A DNA stretch of 64,000 nt from Henckelia pumila (lineage: Eukaryota; Streptophyta; Magnoliopsida; Lamiales; Gesneriaceae), in assembly GCF_033568475.1 (NCBI RefSeq), contig NC_133121.1:81426589-81490588 (forward strand). Direction: 5' to 3'. The position numbers and the translations under genes are program-made. Numbering within the stretch: position 1 is the stretch's first letter; every line of letters starts with the position of its first letter. Positions 22,234 through 33,092 of this stretch are shown piece after piece. The notes under the pieces are model-generated. The model worked only from the letters and a program-made list of their open reading frames with translations. It was not told where the DNA came from and did no database searches.

Positions 22234-24074
22234 TGTTGGAGAACGCGGCGATCAGATCAATTAGGATTGATACCCGGTGCAGCGGAAGTTTAAAAATTTT
22301 ATATGGAACGATTCCATAATGGGTATCAACCTTACGATTAAATTGTGTGTGTAAAAATTAAATAACGATTATAAAATTTTTACCTCCAATCTCGAAGCGA
22401 GATTATGGACACCAACAGATTTCTCTGCTCTTGTTGTATATCCCTGGAACTGATGACGAACTGTTCTTCAATCAGGTCCACGAACGGATATTTAATCCCT
22501 CTGATAGATTGCACTAGAAAATCTATCAGAAGTTTCTACGAAGAGATTAACGAATTTGATCCGTTAAACCAGACTGCAATTCAAAATTCACAGACTGGAT
22601 TTTCCGAGCAGAGGGGAGAAGGGGGCGGCCACTACTGAGAGAAAAATAGGGTTTTTTCGAAAATTGTGACCTGTTGTGTCTAATTTCTGTACTGCAATAA
22701 CTTATTTATAATGTAGGCCGCTAACAGCTTAGGGCCCATTAGTCATAAGTTCAAGCCCGACAAGCAAATCCCGCATGTTCAGAAATTAATATAAAATTCA
22801 TCATGACTCCGATTGATAAACCGATTTCACCAATGTGCACAGAAACCATTTCTGCACCTTTTAAAGTCAAGATAAATTTTTCTGAATCCGAATTCAGTGG
22901 TTTCCAAAAATGCCCATCCCTATGTCATTTTAGGAAATCTTACTCCTCTACTCTTAAATAAGAAGTCCAACTTCTTTGTTCATTAAATTTAACTCTTTAA
23001 ATTTAACTATCTCAACGGGGATTAAAAATCCATTACTCTGTGTGATCCTCAATGGTTCAGGGATACAGCTAGCCGTGGGCTCACAACTCCTTGTGACTCG
23101 GAACAACAATTTCCGACTTGCCCATCGAATCATGGTATGAGCGCCTAGCAACATTGCCCCATGATTCCCTAGGTATCACTGATAGTGCCTGCAAGAACCA
23201 ATAGATTTTGGTTAGCGTACAGTACGGTCCCTTCATCCATATATCCCGATTGAATCAACAACCATTGGTATATCGAGAGTCGTTCGAGATTCGATAACTA
23301 TGCAATACATCTTGAAGATCAAATAGTGACATCGCATGTGTTACTAAGAAACTATTTCTTAAAACACATCATGTACTCTGGCCAGAGATTCGTCACACTA
23401 ATATCTCCTCAGATCGCATAGGATATCCACACTCGCAAGTATGTGGTGAATCCTTGACAACAAAGCATCGACTCCTATATGTGTTGTAACTGTACCCAAT
23501 CCCGACACCTGATGACCCCAATAGAGTCGGTAAACGAGTCAAAGCACAATACTAGCATATAGAGTCTCAATGATGTTTCAAGTAGTAAGGACTAATGGTG
23601 TACAACCAAAACCGCGGACTTTATCCACTCGATAAGTGATAACCACTTGGAAAGTCCGGATAGGGTAGTTCGATCATTCATCGTATGAATATCCATTTGC
23701 ATGCTTCGAACATCTCTATGTTCCTTACCAATGAAACGTGGTACTCTGCATCGCAAATGCTAGTCTCAAACTCGAGCGATCCTTATCCTTATTATCGGAC
23801 GGCTCAATCGACTAGGAACAGTTTAGAATATACAGTGACTATAAGATGTGTTTCATGATAGACATCTCCATGTTCTACCACATCTTACATACACTATAGT
23901 ATATTCAAGGTCTTTATCAAAACAACAATAGTATATCACAATATAACAATATGAAGAAAGATAAAGTCATTGCCATTAATAAAAGTGTAAATTATATTAA
24001 ACAAAAGATTGTTTATACAAAGAGTCATCAAAGCCCTTAGCCACAAGTTGGCTCACCGGGCACCCATTCTTTCA
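22234..24074 (-). repeat. 5' LTR of the minus-strand Copia element
   Basis: It runs from TGTTGGAGAACG to CATTCTTTCA in plus coordinates and carries the element's promoter on the minus strand. It is 1841 bp, against 1830 for its partner. Differences from the partner LTR are scattered single bases. Confidence 0.92.
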
Positions 24075-25024
24075 CGTAGGAGCATGGCTGCGTGAGAGAG
24101 TGACTGTGCGAGATGTGAGAATTGGAGAACAGAGGATTTTAATTTTGAATTTGGTTTCACGATTGAGGATTGACCATATATGATAATATATTTGATATTT
24201 ATAAATTTATTTTTTTTAACTAATTATTTCGGTATACCAAAATTTACAAATCTTCATATCGATATCGTATCGTCAATTTCGGTATTGTTATCATACCGTA
24301 TCGAAAATTTCGGTATTTTTGATATTTTTCGGTACAATAACTTCAATATACTGTAAATTTCGGTATTTTTTCTACCCCTGTGCATGACACAACTTTCACT
24401 TGGAACACATGGTGTATATCTCCGGACCGGACCTGGTTTTCTTTTTTATTTCTTCGTGTCAATTCGTTGTTACTTTTTTCCCTTGCTTAAGCATTCATCG
24501 TTTATGCGCCAATGGTGACACTCTGTGCAAAAAAAATGTAAGAAATTTATTATATTAACTTTAGGTACTTTGAAGAAGAGAAGAAAGAAGCAGTTACATC
24601 TACATGAATGGATACTCTGCGTTTCTATTTATTTATTTGAAATGAAGAAAACAAACCCCGTACCCCAATTGAACTGCATGAGTAGGCGCACCGAACAACT
24701 ATAGATCATCTTATTCAATGTTTGATAAAATTTAAATTTTCTATATGCCATTTGATAATAAATTCATTTCTATTGTTATCTAGATTGTCCAGAAAATTCT
24801 GACCAATGATATTTTGTATTGAAAAGCTCCTGGTTGTGGCACATCTGCTTAACAGGACAGCCCCATTAAGCCTTATTAAGAACCAGAACCAGTGGAGCTA
24901 AATTTTTTTTGTCAAATTTTTCTCCACACTTTTGGGTTTGTAGTGGCTTGCCTACTCAAATTTTCTCATCGTTTTGATTTTCGGTCTAAAATCTATATTA
25001 CACAATCTGATATTTATCATACCA
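24075..25024. other. Intergenic DNA with an old hAT-like relic
   Basis: Bases 24220-24385 hold repeated TTTCGGTAT and TACCGAAA words and end in TACCCCTG, the reverse of CAGGGGTA. This fits a decayed hAT-type MITE, but I cannot find a matching left end. The remainder is AT-rich and shows no gene. Confidence 0.35.
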
Positions 25025-25715
25025 ACTAATTGGCACACGCGACGTATGTGTATAATTACCAAATTTTTTTTACCTTAAAATTCAATTCAAATAATTAGTA
25101 ATGTAATTAGCATAAAATACATTAATGTGATTAAGAGTTTAAGCGAGTCAAGCTACTCGTGAGCAACTCGATCAAAATTCGTCTCAAACTCAGTTTGACT
25201 GAGGTCGAGTAGCTCGAGTGTTTTTCCCAGTTGAGTTCGAGTTTTAATTATTTGTACTCGAATGGCTTGTGAGCTACTTGAATTCTATATTATATATATA
25301 ATTTATAAATATGAAAAATAAAGAATATTATAGTCAATAAATATCCAAATCCAAGTTCGAGCTCACAATCAATATGCTAGAATTTAGACTTTCGAGCCTT
25401 CCGAGCTCGAGTAACTTGATAAATGGAGCTCGAGCTTGAAATTATCACTCGATCGAGCTTGAGTAGACCAATTTTTGATCGAGTCCTCGAGTAATATGAT
25501 TCTCGTGCTCATTTCGGTTCATTTGCATTCACTGAGATTATGATGAAACTACACAATAAGATACAGTAACATCGAAATGAGGAAAAAAAAAGAGATACGG
25601 TAATAATCGTCACGATTAATGAATTTTTTTAATTTTTTTGAACTTATAAAATTTTGAGTTTTCCCTGATATTATACGGTGAAATAATATTAAATGTTTTT
25701 TAAGATATATTTTTT
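25025..25715 (+). repeat. Dispersed repeat, copy 1 (second copy 48362-49817)
   Basis: The sequence from TGTATAATTACC through the ACTCGATCAAAATTCG block to TGGTGAAATAATATTAAATG-like DNA is clearly homologous to 48362-49817 in the same orientation. It is rich in GAGCTCGAG/CTCGAGC words. The second copy carries a CACTA insertion; this copy lacks it and so gives the empty-site sequence. No coding content, and terminal structure is unresolved. Confidence 0.7.
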
Positions 25716-25716
25716 A

Positions 25717-25835
25717 GAGTGAATTATCCTAAAATCCCTAATACCCTTCCTAACTTTATTATAACTCCCTAGGCAAAAGATTCTTTACTATAACTCCCTA
25801 GGACCACCAAACTTGAATATTTTAATATTTAATTA
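25717..25835 (+). repeat. Left arm of the inverted repeat around the pararetrovirus
   Basis: Contains AAAATCCCTAATACCCTTCC, then two TATAACTCCCTAG words spaced by about 30 bases. It aligns to the reverse complement of 33590-33695 with small gaps. Confidence 0.6.
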
Positions 25836-25959
25836 TTGTGCTGGATTTATGCTAATCTATGCTTGAAATCTATAGGTTCTATGCTTAACTTGTAAAGGTT
25901 TTATGCTTGAATCTGGAGATTTTGTGCTCATTTGCAGTATAAAGAATTATGCGGAAAAT

Positions 25960-25977
25960 TGGTATCAAAGATTTAGG
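25960..25977 (+). other. Pararetrovirus primer binding site (initiator tRNA-Met)
   Basis: TGGTATCAAAGATTTAGG matches the first eight bases of the tRNA-Met complement found in all Caulimoviridae (TGGTATCAGAGC), with one substitution soon after. It marks the conventional start of the viral minus strand and lies 72 bases before the first viral ATG. Confidence 0.82.
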
Positions 25978-26048
25978 TTAATTATTCAGACATAATATTA
26001 TTCGTTAATTCATGCTTTTCTTTTTTGAGGAGAAGATTTTACAAAAAG

Positions 26049-26192
26049 ATGACTTCAAACGAAGGTTTGAATCAAGAAGATTTTATTCATACGAAATCCT
26101 ATAAACAAGTTAATCTATTCACAATAGATTACTTACAACAGGTTGCGACTAATGCTCTCAAATTTGAAGAGATAAAGAAAAATGATTTCTAA
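26049..26192 (+). CDS. Pararetrovirus small ORF 1 (47 aa)
   Basis: An intact 47-codon ORF beginning MTSNEGLNQEDFIHT. It is the first ATG after the PBS and its stop overlaps the next ORF start (ATGATTTCTAA at 26182-26192), the tight arrangement used by these viruses for coupled translation. I recognise no domain. It may be a real small viral protein or a leader ORF. Confidence 0.5.
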   Translation: MTSNEGLNQEDFIHTKSYKQVNLFTIDYLQQVATNALKFEEIKKNDF

Positions 26193-26553
26193 CTCTAAAT
26201 TTTTAGAGATTACCCCAGATTCCTCTAAACTCTCTGGAGATCTTAGAGAAATTCAAAAGACGATACAATATTACAGCAATCAGTTGTATGAAATACCTCG
26301 GCAAATTGAAGAAATCCTTAAGAAACAAGAAGAAATTCTTGGAACTCTAAAGGATCTTCAAAATAAAATCCTAAACCTAGAATATACTTCTGGTTCTAGA
26401 AAAGGAATTACAGGAGGAAGGTTGCCACTCTCGTTTGGTACCGAACCTTTGTTACATCAGAAAGGTAAAACCAAAATGATTCAAAAACCTTTAACTAATG
26501 AAGAAATGATGATTAATCTTATAAAAGCAGTATCAGAGAAAAACACTATCTGA
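26182..26553 (+). CDS. Pararetrovirus coiled-coil ORF (virion-associated-like, 123 aa)
   Basis: An intact ORF. Residues about 20-70 form a heptad-rich coiled coil (IQKTIQYYSNQLYEIPRQI, then EEILKKQEEIL and LKDLQNKILNLE). The C-terminus is basic with a KGKTKMIQKPLTNEEMM segment that ends in a helix. Short coiled-coil ORFs upstream of the capsid gene are usual in the family and serve as virion-associated proteins; that role here is inferred from position and structure. It ends TGATG, overlapping the next start. Confidence 0.65.
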   Translation: MISNSKFLEITPDSSKLSGDLREIQKTIQYYSNQLYEIPRQIEEILKKQEEILGTLKDLQNKILNLEYTSGSRKGITGGRLPLSFGTEPLLHQKGKTKMIQKPLTNEEMMINLIKAVSEKNTI

Positions 26554-27953
26554 TGACTACTTTAGAAAGATTAAATCTCGAGGATCTACAAGATCTTGCG
26601 GATTCTTTTGCGAATCTCAAAGTTGTAGATCTAAAAATGAATTTTCCTGAGGGTGAACAACCCATGGGAAATCCCCCAAGATATGTGGTAAAAACAGAAG
26701 AACCACATAGTGAGTTCCATGTGGGAGAAAATTCACATCCAGCAGGAACCAGATCAAGAAGGAGTAAAATACCACTACATCAAACTCCTTATGGAAAAAC
26801 TGTTTTAGACCCGATACATCCTTATGGGATTATGTTAAACCTTGATGTTTTGGACTTCAAAAACAGAGAAGATCTTATAGATGATTGGACGTCAGCTATG
26901 AGAATTGCAGCAGGGACATTAGATCTCAATAAATAAGGATTCATTAAACTTCTAGAAATGAGTCTAATGGGATCTATCAAGATCGCATGGGAGATGACTA
27001 TGCCAAATACTAAGGAATCAATCTTAGCAGGAGAATCCCTTAGAGAGATTGGAGAAAGAATGGCCACCCTATTTAAAGCATAATTCATAGGGGTAGACTA
27101 TTTCAATAATCAAGATACAGAGAAAAAGAGAAGATATACTCAAGCTCTGTATAGCCTCGAGTTACATGATATCTGTTTAGTTGATGAATACATTATGTTA
27201 TTCACTAAATACAGATGGAATTTGGGAGTCGAGGAAAATGTAGCTATTCAGCTATCTTTTGCAAAAATGCCAAGTCCCTGGAGAGAAATGCTGATTAAAG
27301 AATACGTTCCAGGTAATCTTGATACATTGGCAAGACGCGCGTCCTTTTTGAAAGGAAAATTGGCAGAATGGTGCCATATGGCAGCATTACAAAAGAACTA
27401 CAAGAAAATAAGGGGTATAGATAAGCGTACACCTTTGTATTGTAGAGAAAATGATCTTCCAACGATCATTGGAAACAAAACACAGGGATTTAAAAGGAAG
27501 AAATTCAGAAATAATCCCTATAATAAAAGAATGAAGAGTTCTTGGAAACCAAGAACATTTTGGTCCAAACAAAAAGCCAGATCCTATAGATCAGGTAGAA
27601 GAAGTGGACCTACAAGAACGTCCCCAGCAACAGGCTCATCACAAAGCAGGGGAAGAACACCATCAAGAAGAACTTTCAGAAGAACTCATACAAGGGCAAG
27701 TGAAAGTTTCAAGGATTGCAACTGCTGGACATGTGGAGCAAAAGGACATATATCTACAAATTATCCAGAAAACGAGAAAAAAGGAGTCAAACTCTTTGAA
27801 GCAACACCAGATATGGATGATGCGGTTTTCTTTCAAGATCTAGTCCAAGTATATCAATTTGAGGATATCCCCTCAGATGAAAGCATATATGAAGAAGAGA
27901 TATTATTTAGTCAAGAAGTTTCTGAGGATGAATCAGAATCAGAATCAGAGTAA
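26553..27953 (+). pseudogene. Pararetrovirus capsid protein, two in-frame stops
   Basis: One frame spans the interval with TAA codons at 26934-26936 and 27081-27083. The middle part (LFTKYRWNLGVEENVAIQLSF) is the capsid core helical region of Caulimoviridae. A very basic RNA/DNA-binding stretch follows (RSGRRSGPTRTSPATGSSQS), then the zinc knuckle CWTCGAKGHISTNY, in which the final Cys of C-X2-C-X4-H-X4-C is Tyr. The C-terminus is strongly acidic and Ser-rich (EDESESESE), as in capsid precursors. The stops and the lost zinc ligand show that it is no longer functional. Confidence 0.85.
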
Positions 27954-29436
27954 AGAGGAGGTGTTTCGACATGAAACACATGAAAGTTTGGCTGGGTTCT
28001 TTAGTCAAACCACGATATCTCATAATACGGTTCAAAGGATTATGAGAGAAAATCCAACACTACAGAAGTACCAAGGATTTTCGGCAGGACAAGTTGAAAG
28101 AGTTTTAGGAAACCTAGGGCTAAGACAAAGAAGACATAATTTGATTTATAAGGTATCCAGAAGGGAAATGGCGATTCCTATGGAATTAACTAGTAATCAA
28201 ATTGAGATGCAGTTGATTCCCTTTGAAGAAATTCGAGAGGAATTACAGAAATTAAAAGCAGAAGTAGCAAAGACAATGTCTTGGATTCATATTGGAGCAA
28301 TCCAGATTATGATCAAAGCTACTTTTAAAGAAGGAATAGATTCACCCATAGATATTGTAGTATGCGATAAAAGAATGGGGAATATACAAGATGTGGTTCT
28401 AGGAACTATCTCAGGAAATTTGTGCGCAGGAAAAATTGTGGGAGTTATTTATCCAAGAATAGCCTACAATTTAGCTGATAGAGATTTTAGTCGACCCTTG
28501 ACGTTGCATCAAAACTTCAAGGAAAAAAGACTAATGAAGGAAGGTAATAGGCCATATTCTATTACATATCAAATTTCATATGCTCTTTCTAATACTCACC
28601 ATTCTGAATTATTTATTAGAAATGAGTTCATTGAAATTCCAGAGATATTTGGGAAAGTTGCTCATGCAATATAACCGGAAAGAATCGAGTTTCCTTTAAT
28701 TCAGGAAACAAACATTCAAATTCAAGACAGACCTGTTCTATACAGAGACCTTAAAATAGAACCCCGAAGGTTATCTTTCCAAGGAGACCAAATGACAAGT
28801 AGGAGATGGGACAAATCTCCTATTCAAGAAATTCCACCTGAACAAAAGGAGTTTTCTATAATAGAAAAACTTAGATCTCCAGAAGGATGGAAAGAAGTGA
28901 AAATAGTATTCGAAATTACAAGTCATCGGAATCAGTTCCCTTGTAACTCGATTTATTATTTGGAACAACAAGAAAAAGAAACTTACCAAGGAGTGATAAA
29001 TATTGAAGAATTGGAAGTTCAAATATGTGGAATTCCAGGAAAAGAAATGGATTAGCTCATTCTTGGCCTAGAATTTCTGGAGGACTATAAACCATGGAAA
29101 CGCCTTGAAAAAGGAATAGAGTTTATGGCAAAAGAGAAGACTTGGAGGATTCAATAAAAATTCCACGAGATGGAAAACTAAGAGAATTGGATAAGGGACA
29201 ATCCCTTAAATAGATTCGAAAACTCTGTTTACAAACAGAGGAAGAAGCAACTATTGAAATTAGTAAGTCATGAACATGATTTACTAGGACGTATCGAAGA
29301 AGTAGAAAGAAGTAACCATACTCTACCTTCTGAAGCCTTAGGAAAACTAAAGGTGAAAAGTCTTAATCGGATTACTGAGTTGCAACACAGTCTGTTAAAA
29401 ATAGCAGGGTCATTTAGTAATCCCTTTAAAAAATGA
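27859..29436 (+). pseudogene. Pararetrovirus movement protein (30K superfamily), several stops
   Basis: The frame overlaps the end of the capsid gene and runs to the TGA at 29434-29436, with in-frame stops at 28672, 29053 and near 29155 and 29180. The core (WIHIGAIQIMIKATFKEGID, then SPIDIVVCDKRM, LGTISGNLCAGKIVG and YPRIAYNLADRDFS) is the 30K-type beta-barrel region of plant pararetrovirus movement proteins, which modify plasmodesmata. The C-terminal extension contains LGLEFLEDYKPW and a helical tail. Its final TGA overlaps the pol ATG as ATGA at 29433. The true start may be the ATG at 27925 rather than 27859. Confidence 0.8.
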
Positions 29437-31468
29437 CAACAAGTCCTTTCTCCATATACATTCCAATAGGAATGTTGTATGAACAATATAAGACTGAATA
29501 CTTTGCAGCTTATATTGACTCGGGAGTAGGAATTTGTACAGTAAAAAGAGGAGTCTTCCCTGAAGAATGTGAAGAAGAATTGCCAAAAATTGCTGGACGG
29601 GATTTCTCTAGAAGAATTTTAATTCTTTGCAAAGGAATAAAACAAGCAGAAATCCTCATGGGAGGAGCAGGTCAAACACCTTGGTACAAGGTAAAGACAC
29701 CACCAATCTATTTCCATGATACAGGAGCTGATATCCTGTTAGAAAATAACTTCTTACAAATATTTAAGAAGTACACACAAGACAATGAGTCAAGAAGACT
29801 TATGTTCACTACAATTTGTGATCATAAAATTATCGTTCAAAAACTCAAAGTTGCTTTTTATCGACAATTGCCGATAATATTTCGCAGCCAGCGTGGTGAT
29901 AAAGGGCAACTTTTTCACCCAAAAATGAAAGATCCAAGAAGGTTTGGAGAAACCATGTTGAAAATAACAACAGAACAAGAACTCCAAACAGAGGATATGG
30001 AGCTTCTCAAGGTGACTCTAAATCACAGAGATATAGAGTTAGAAAATAAGGTATCCCTTGAAGATGTCAAAAAGAGGCTCAAAGAAAGTTACAATGAGCA
30101 TCCTTTGGCATGATGGGATAGAAATCAACTCAAAGTTAGTCTTACTCTAAAGGAAGGCAAAGAGTATGAATTCGTCAGATATAAGCATATTCCGATGAAC
30201 ATAACAGATCAAAGGAATATGAGAATAATTATCAAGGAACATTTAGACCTTGGTCTAATCAAAGAAGGAGTTTCACCATATAGCAGCCCAGGATTTCTGG
30301 TCAGAAATCATGGTGAAATAAAAAGAGGAAAACCCAAGTTAGTTATTAACTACCAAGATATTAATAAAATCCTGGAGTTTGATGGGTATTTCATATCGAG
30401 TAGAGAACACCTAATTAGCTATGTACGAAATGCTAGAGTGTTTCAAAATTTGATTGTAAGTCTGGATTTTACCAGATTCGAATGGAAGAAGGCAGTAAGA
30501 AATTCACAGCCTTCTCCACTCCACAAGGACACTATATTTGGGAAGTCATGCCTATGGAATTGGCTAATCCACCCCAGATATTTCAAAGAAAGATGGATAA
30601 CCTTTTTAAAGATTATTTCAACTTTATGTTTGTTTATATTGATGATATTCTTATAGCATCAAAAAATATAGACGAACACGTTAAACACTTAGAGATTTTC
30701 TATAAAATTTGTAAACAAGAAGGACTGGTCTTATCTGAAAAAAAAAAAAAAAAAAAAGCAGTCATAGCAACAAGAAAAATTGAATTCCTTGGTATTGAGA
30801 TTGATGAAACTGGAATAATTCTACAACCCCATATTGTGGAAAAGGTAAAGAATTTTCCAGATAAACTCAAAGACAAAAAATAACTCCAGAGTTTTCTTGT
30901 AGTAGTTAATTTCGCAGGGATGTTCATTAACAACCTAGCAATGTACAGAAAGGTGTTCAGTCCTTTGTTAAAAAAGGATGCTAGGTTTATATGGACCGAA
31001 GACCATACTCAAGGGGTAAATCAATTAAAGGAGATATGTAAGAATCTCCCAAAAATGGTTATACCCGAAGATGAAGATGATCTGGTTTTATTTACGGATG
31101 CTAGTGACGATTGGTGGGCAGCAGTCCTTACCAAGATCACTCTGGATGGAGAAATACCATGCAGATACTGTAGCGGTCTTTTTTCAGAATCAGAGGCCAT
31201 CAGATGGCATATCAACGAAAAAGAATTTTATGCAGTTAAAAAGGCTTTCAAAAAATGGCCATTATTTTTACTTGCTAAAAAATTCACGCTAAAGGTTGAT
31301 AACACCCAGGTAAAAGCTTTCTTAAAAAATAAGATTGAATCTAAACCTGAGAAAGCTAGGTTATTAAGATGGCAAGCATTATGTCAAAATTATATTTTTG
31401 ATATTGCTATTATTAAATATCATGTAAATATTCTTGCAGATTTCTTAACAAGAGATGAAAGGCAGTGA
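29433..31468 (+). pseudogene. Pararetrovirus polyprotein: protease, reverse transcriptase, RNase H
   Basis: The aspartic protease active site reads YIDSGVGICTVKRGVFPEE near 29511-29565. RT follows, with VSPYSSPGFLVRNH, KLVINYQDIN, then SLDF and the catalytic YIDDILIASKN at about 30637-30669. RNase H shows its acidic residues in LFTDASDDWWAAVL, INEKEFYAVKKAF, KVDNTQVKAF and ILADFLTRD. Damage: TGA at 30111-30113, a small deletion with frameshift near 30480 between SLDF and the next RT block, an A-run of 19 at 30739-30757 that adds extra lysines, and TAA at 30881-30883. The RNase H part is open. Confidence 0.9.
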
Positions 31469-32818
31469 CGTGGATTCCATCATGAAAATGCAGAGGCATC
31501 TCAGGGAACACCTTGGGTTGCTTCAAACCGAGTTCAACCAGTTAGCCATTAATGCTGAAATGGCCGGCATGTTACAACAAGCTGATCGGATCAAAGTATC
31601 TAATCGAATTACAGGATGTATGCAAGCTCAAACACAACTATGGGCTGCTATTCAAGGGCCAATTGTGAAGGCCATAGAGAAACCATTGGTTTCTCATAAA
31701 CAAGATATGCTAAAACCATTGGTTTTATAAAAACAAGAAATACAACCACCGGTTGGAAAACAAGATGTTGAGGAAGCTAAAACTCAAAAACAAGTGCTAA
31801 TCTATCATCAGCTTTTGATGATCTAGATGAAGCAACAATTGATGAGGATTCCTCATCAAGTCAACCCTCCACCTCTGGGGTAAAAGAGGAAGAGATCAAT
31901 CTTAGGCCCAACACTGACAAGGGCAAATCTAAGATCGATACTAATCCAGCTATTATTTCTCCATTTCAGGTTTATCAACAGAGGTGGGAGAAATTAAGTA
32001 CAAGAAGTGCAATTAACCCTAACACTTGCAGGGTTGATGTTGCAGGGATATATCCAAGGGTATGGCTAAAAAACAATGTCAATCCTAAGGATGTAAAGCT
32101 TTGGTATGAATTTGGAGCCTTGGCCTCAGTTTATACAACGTCACTAAGATTCCCGGAGATATCACAGTTACCCAAATGGATTCAGGAAGCAGTCCAAGAA
32201 ACATGGCCAAATAATGACCATTTGTCCAGAGGAGATGTGCTTGAATTATATTTCTTTAGTGCAGCTCCAGAACCAACAGGGAAAGGATCACATGAACCCT
32301 TTCATTTCATCAAGCTAAGGAGACCTGACATGAATAATCAAAGATTCATTAAGGACCCTATTCCTGAGGAAATACCATTAGTGTCCACTTTTGGAGAAAA
32401 TGAAATCTCAACCAGAAGGGCATGGGGTATTTGGGTTTGTCTCACCGAGATGGACAAGGTCAAGTTTTCGTTCAAATTTTATCAGAATTATGTGAACGGA
32501 TCATTCCTGTTAAACACAATGACAGGAAAAACTACGGCTTTTGCGGAAGAACTCTTCGAAAAGAAGAGAAACTTTTTATGGAAGCCGGGGAGTAAAGAGA
32601 CTCGCCGAAAATTTTGTAACATGGCTCATATCGAAAGATGGTCAGAGAACATCTGCCCAGAGTGTCCCAACCAGAAGGAGCCAGAATTCAGAAAAAACTT
32701 CAGACCCCGAACGGATCGAAAAGATTTTTCCGAGACAAGCAAAGGTGGACAAGGACCACCAAAGATGCGTTTTCACAGGGGCCTACTTCAAAAGCAAAAG
32801 ATGCCCCGACAACAATAA
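31455..32818 (+). pseudogene. Pararetrovirus TAV-like (transactivator/inclusion) ORF, frameshifted
   Basis: The ATG at 31455 overlaps the end of pol by 14 bases. The first 91 codons are helical (MKMQRHLREHLGLLQTEFNQ) and end at TAA 31728-31730. The protein resumes in another frame from about 31785 and is then open to 32818. That part includes IYPRVWLKNNVNPKDVKLWY and RRAWGIWVCLTEMDKVKFSF, a basic C-terminus and a CPECPN cysteine pair. Position after pol and the core motifs fit the translational transactivator/viroplasmin of caulimo-, cavemo- and solendoviruses. Role is from family knowledge. Confidence 0.7.
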
Positions 32819-32869
32819 AGCAGGCATGTGAGGAGAATAAAGCCAAAAGAAAGTGGCAGGCATGTGATT

Positions 32870-33034
32870 CCTCCACTAGTAAAAGATGTCATCAATAATG
32901 ACATAAAAAAATACTAGACAGCTGCCTCCTCCACTAGTAAAAGATGTCATCAATAATGACATAAATAAATAGAAGATAGCTGTAAGATTCCCTGAAGTTT
33001 CTCGATGAAACGAGTGGAACCTCAGCTATAAATA
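32870..33034 (+). promoter_or_regulatory. Pararetrovirus 35S-like promoter with duplicated enhancer
   Basis: A segment starting CCTCCACTAGTAAAAGATGT occurs twice, at 32870 and 32928 (58-bp period). Each copy holds the inverted pair ATGTCAT-N5-ATGACAT, close to the TGAC core bound by TGA-type bZIP factors in the 35S promoter (as-1 element). A TATA box TATAAATA lies at 33027-33034, so transcription should start near 33058. The layout parallels cauliflower mosaic virus 35S. Activity in this host is not shown by the sequence. Confidence 0.75.
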
Positions 33035-33086
33035 CAAGCATTCAAGGAAGCTGAAAATATCGATCATTCCCTTCAGTTTTCTTACA

Positions 33087-33092
33087 AATAAA
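33087..33092 (+). terminator. Pararetrovirus leader poly(A) signal
   Basis: AATAAA lies about 30 bases after the predicted transcription start and is followed by TTGTTGTAATATTT. In Caulimoviridae a poly(A) signal just downstream of the start is bypassed on first passage and used on the second, giving terminally redundant RNA. The position here fits. Confidence 0.7.

Larger units (their letters stand above)
14689..24074 (-). mobile_element. Full-length Copia retrotransposon (9.4 kb), inactivated
   Basis: Two LTRs (14689-16518 and 22234-24074) bracket an internal region that on the minus strand reads PBS, leader, gag, protease, integrase, RT, RNase H, PPT. Flanking pentamers are CTTAG (14684-14688) and CGTAG (24075-24079), a one-mismatch target duplication. 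By-eye comparison of the LTRs shows about 20 differences in 1.83 kb, so insertion was fairly recent. The coding region nevertheless has at least four separate stops or frameshifts and a changed RT active site. Movement would need proteins supplied by another copy. Confidence 0.93.
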
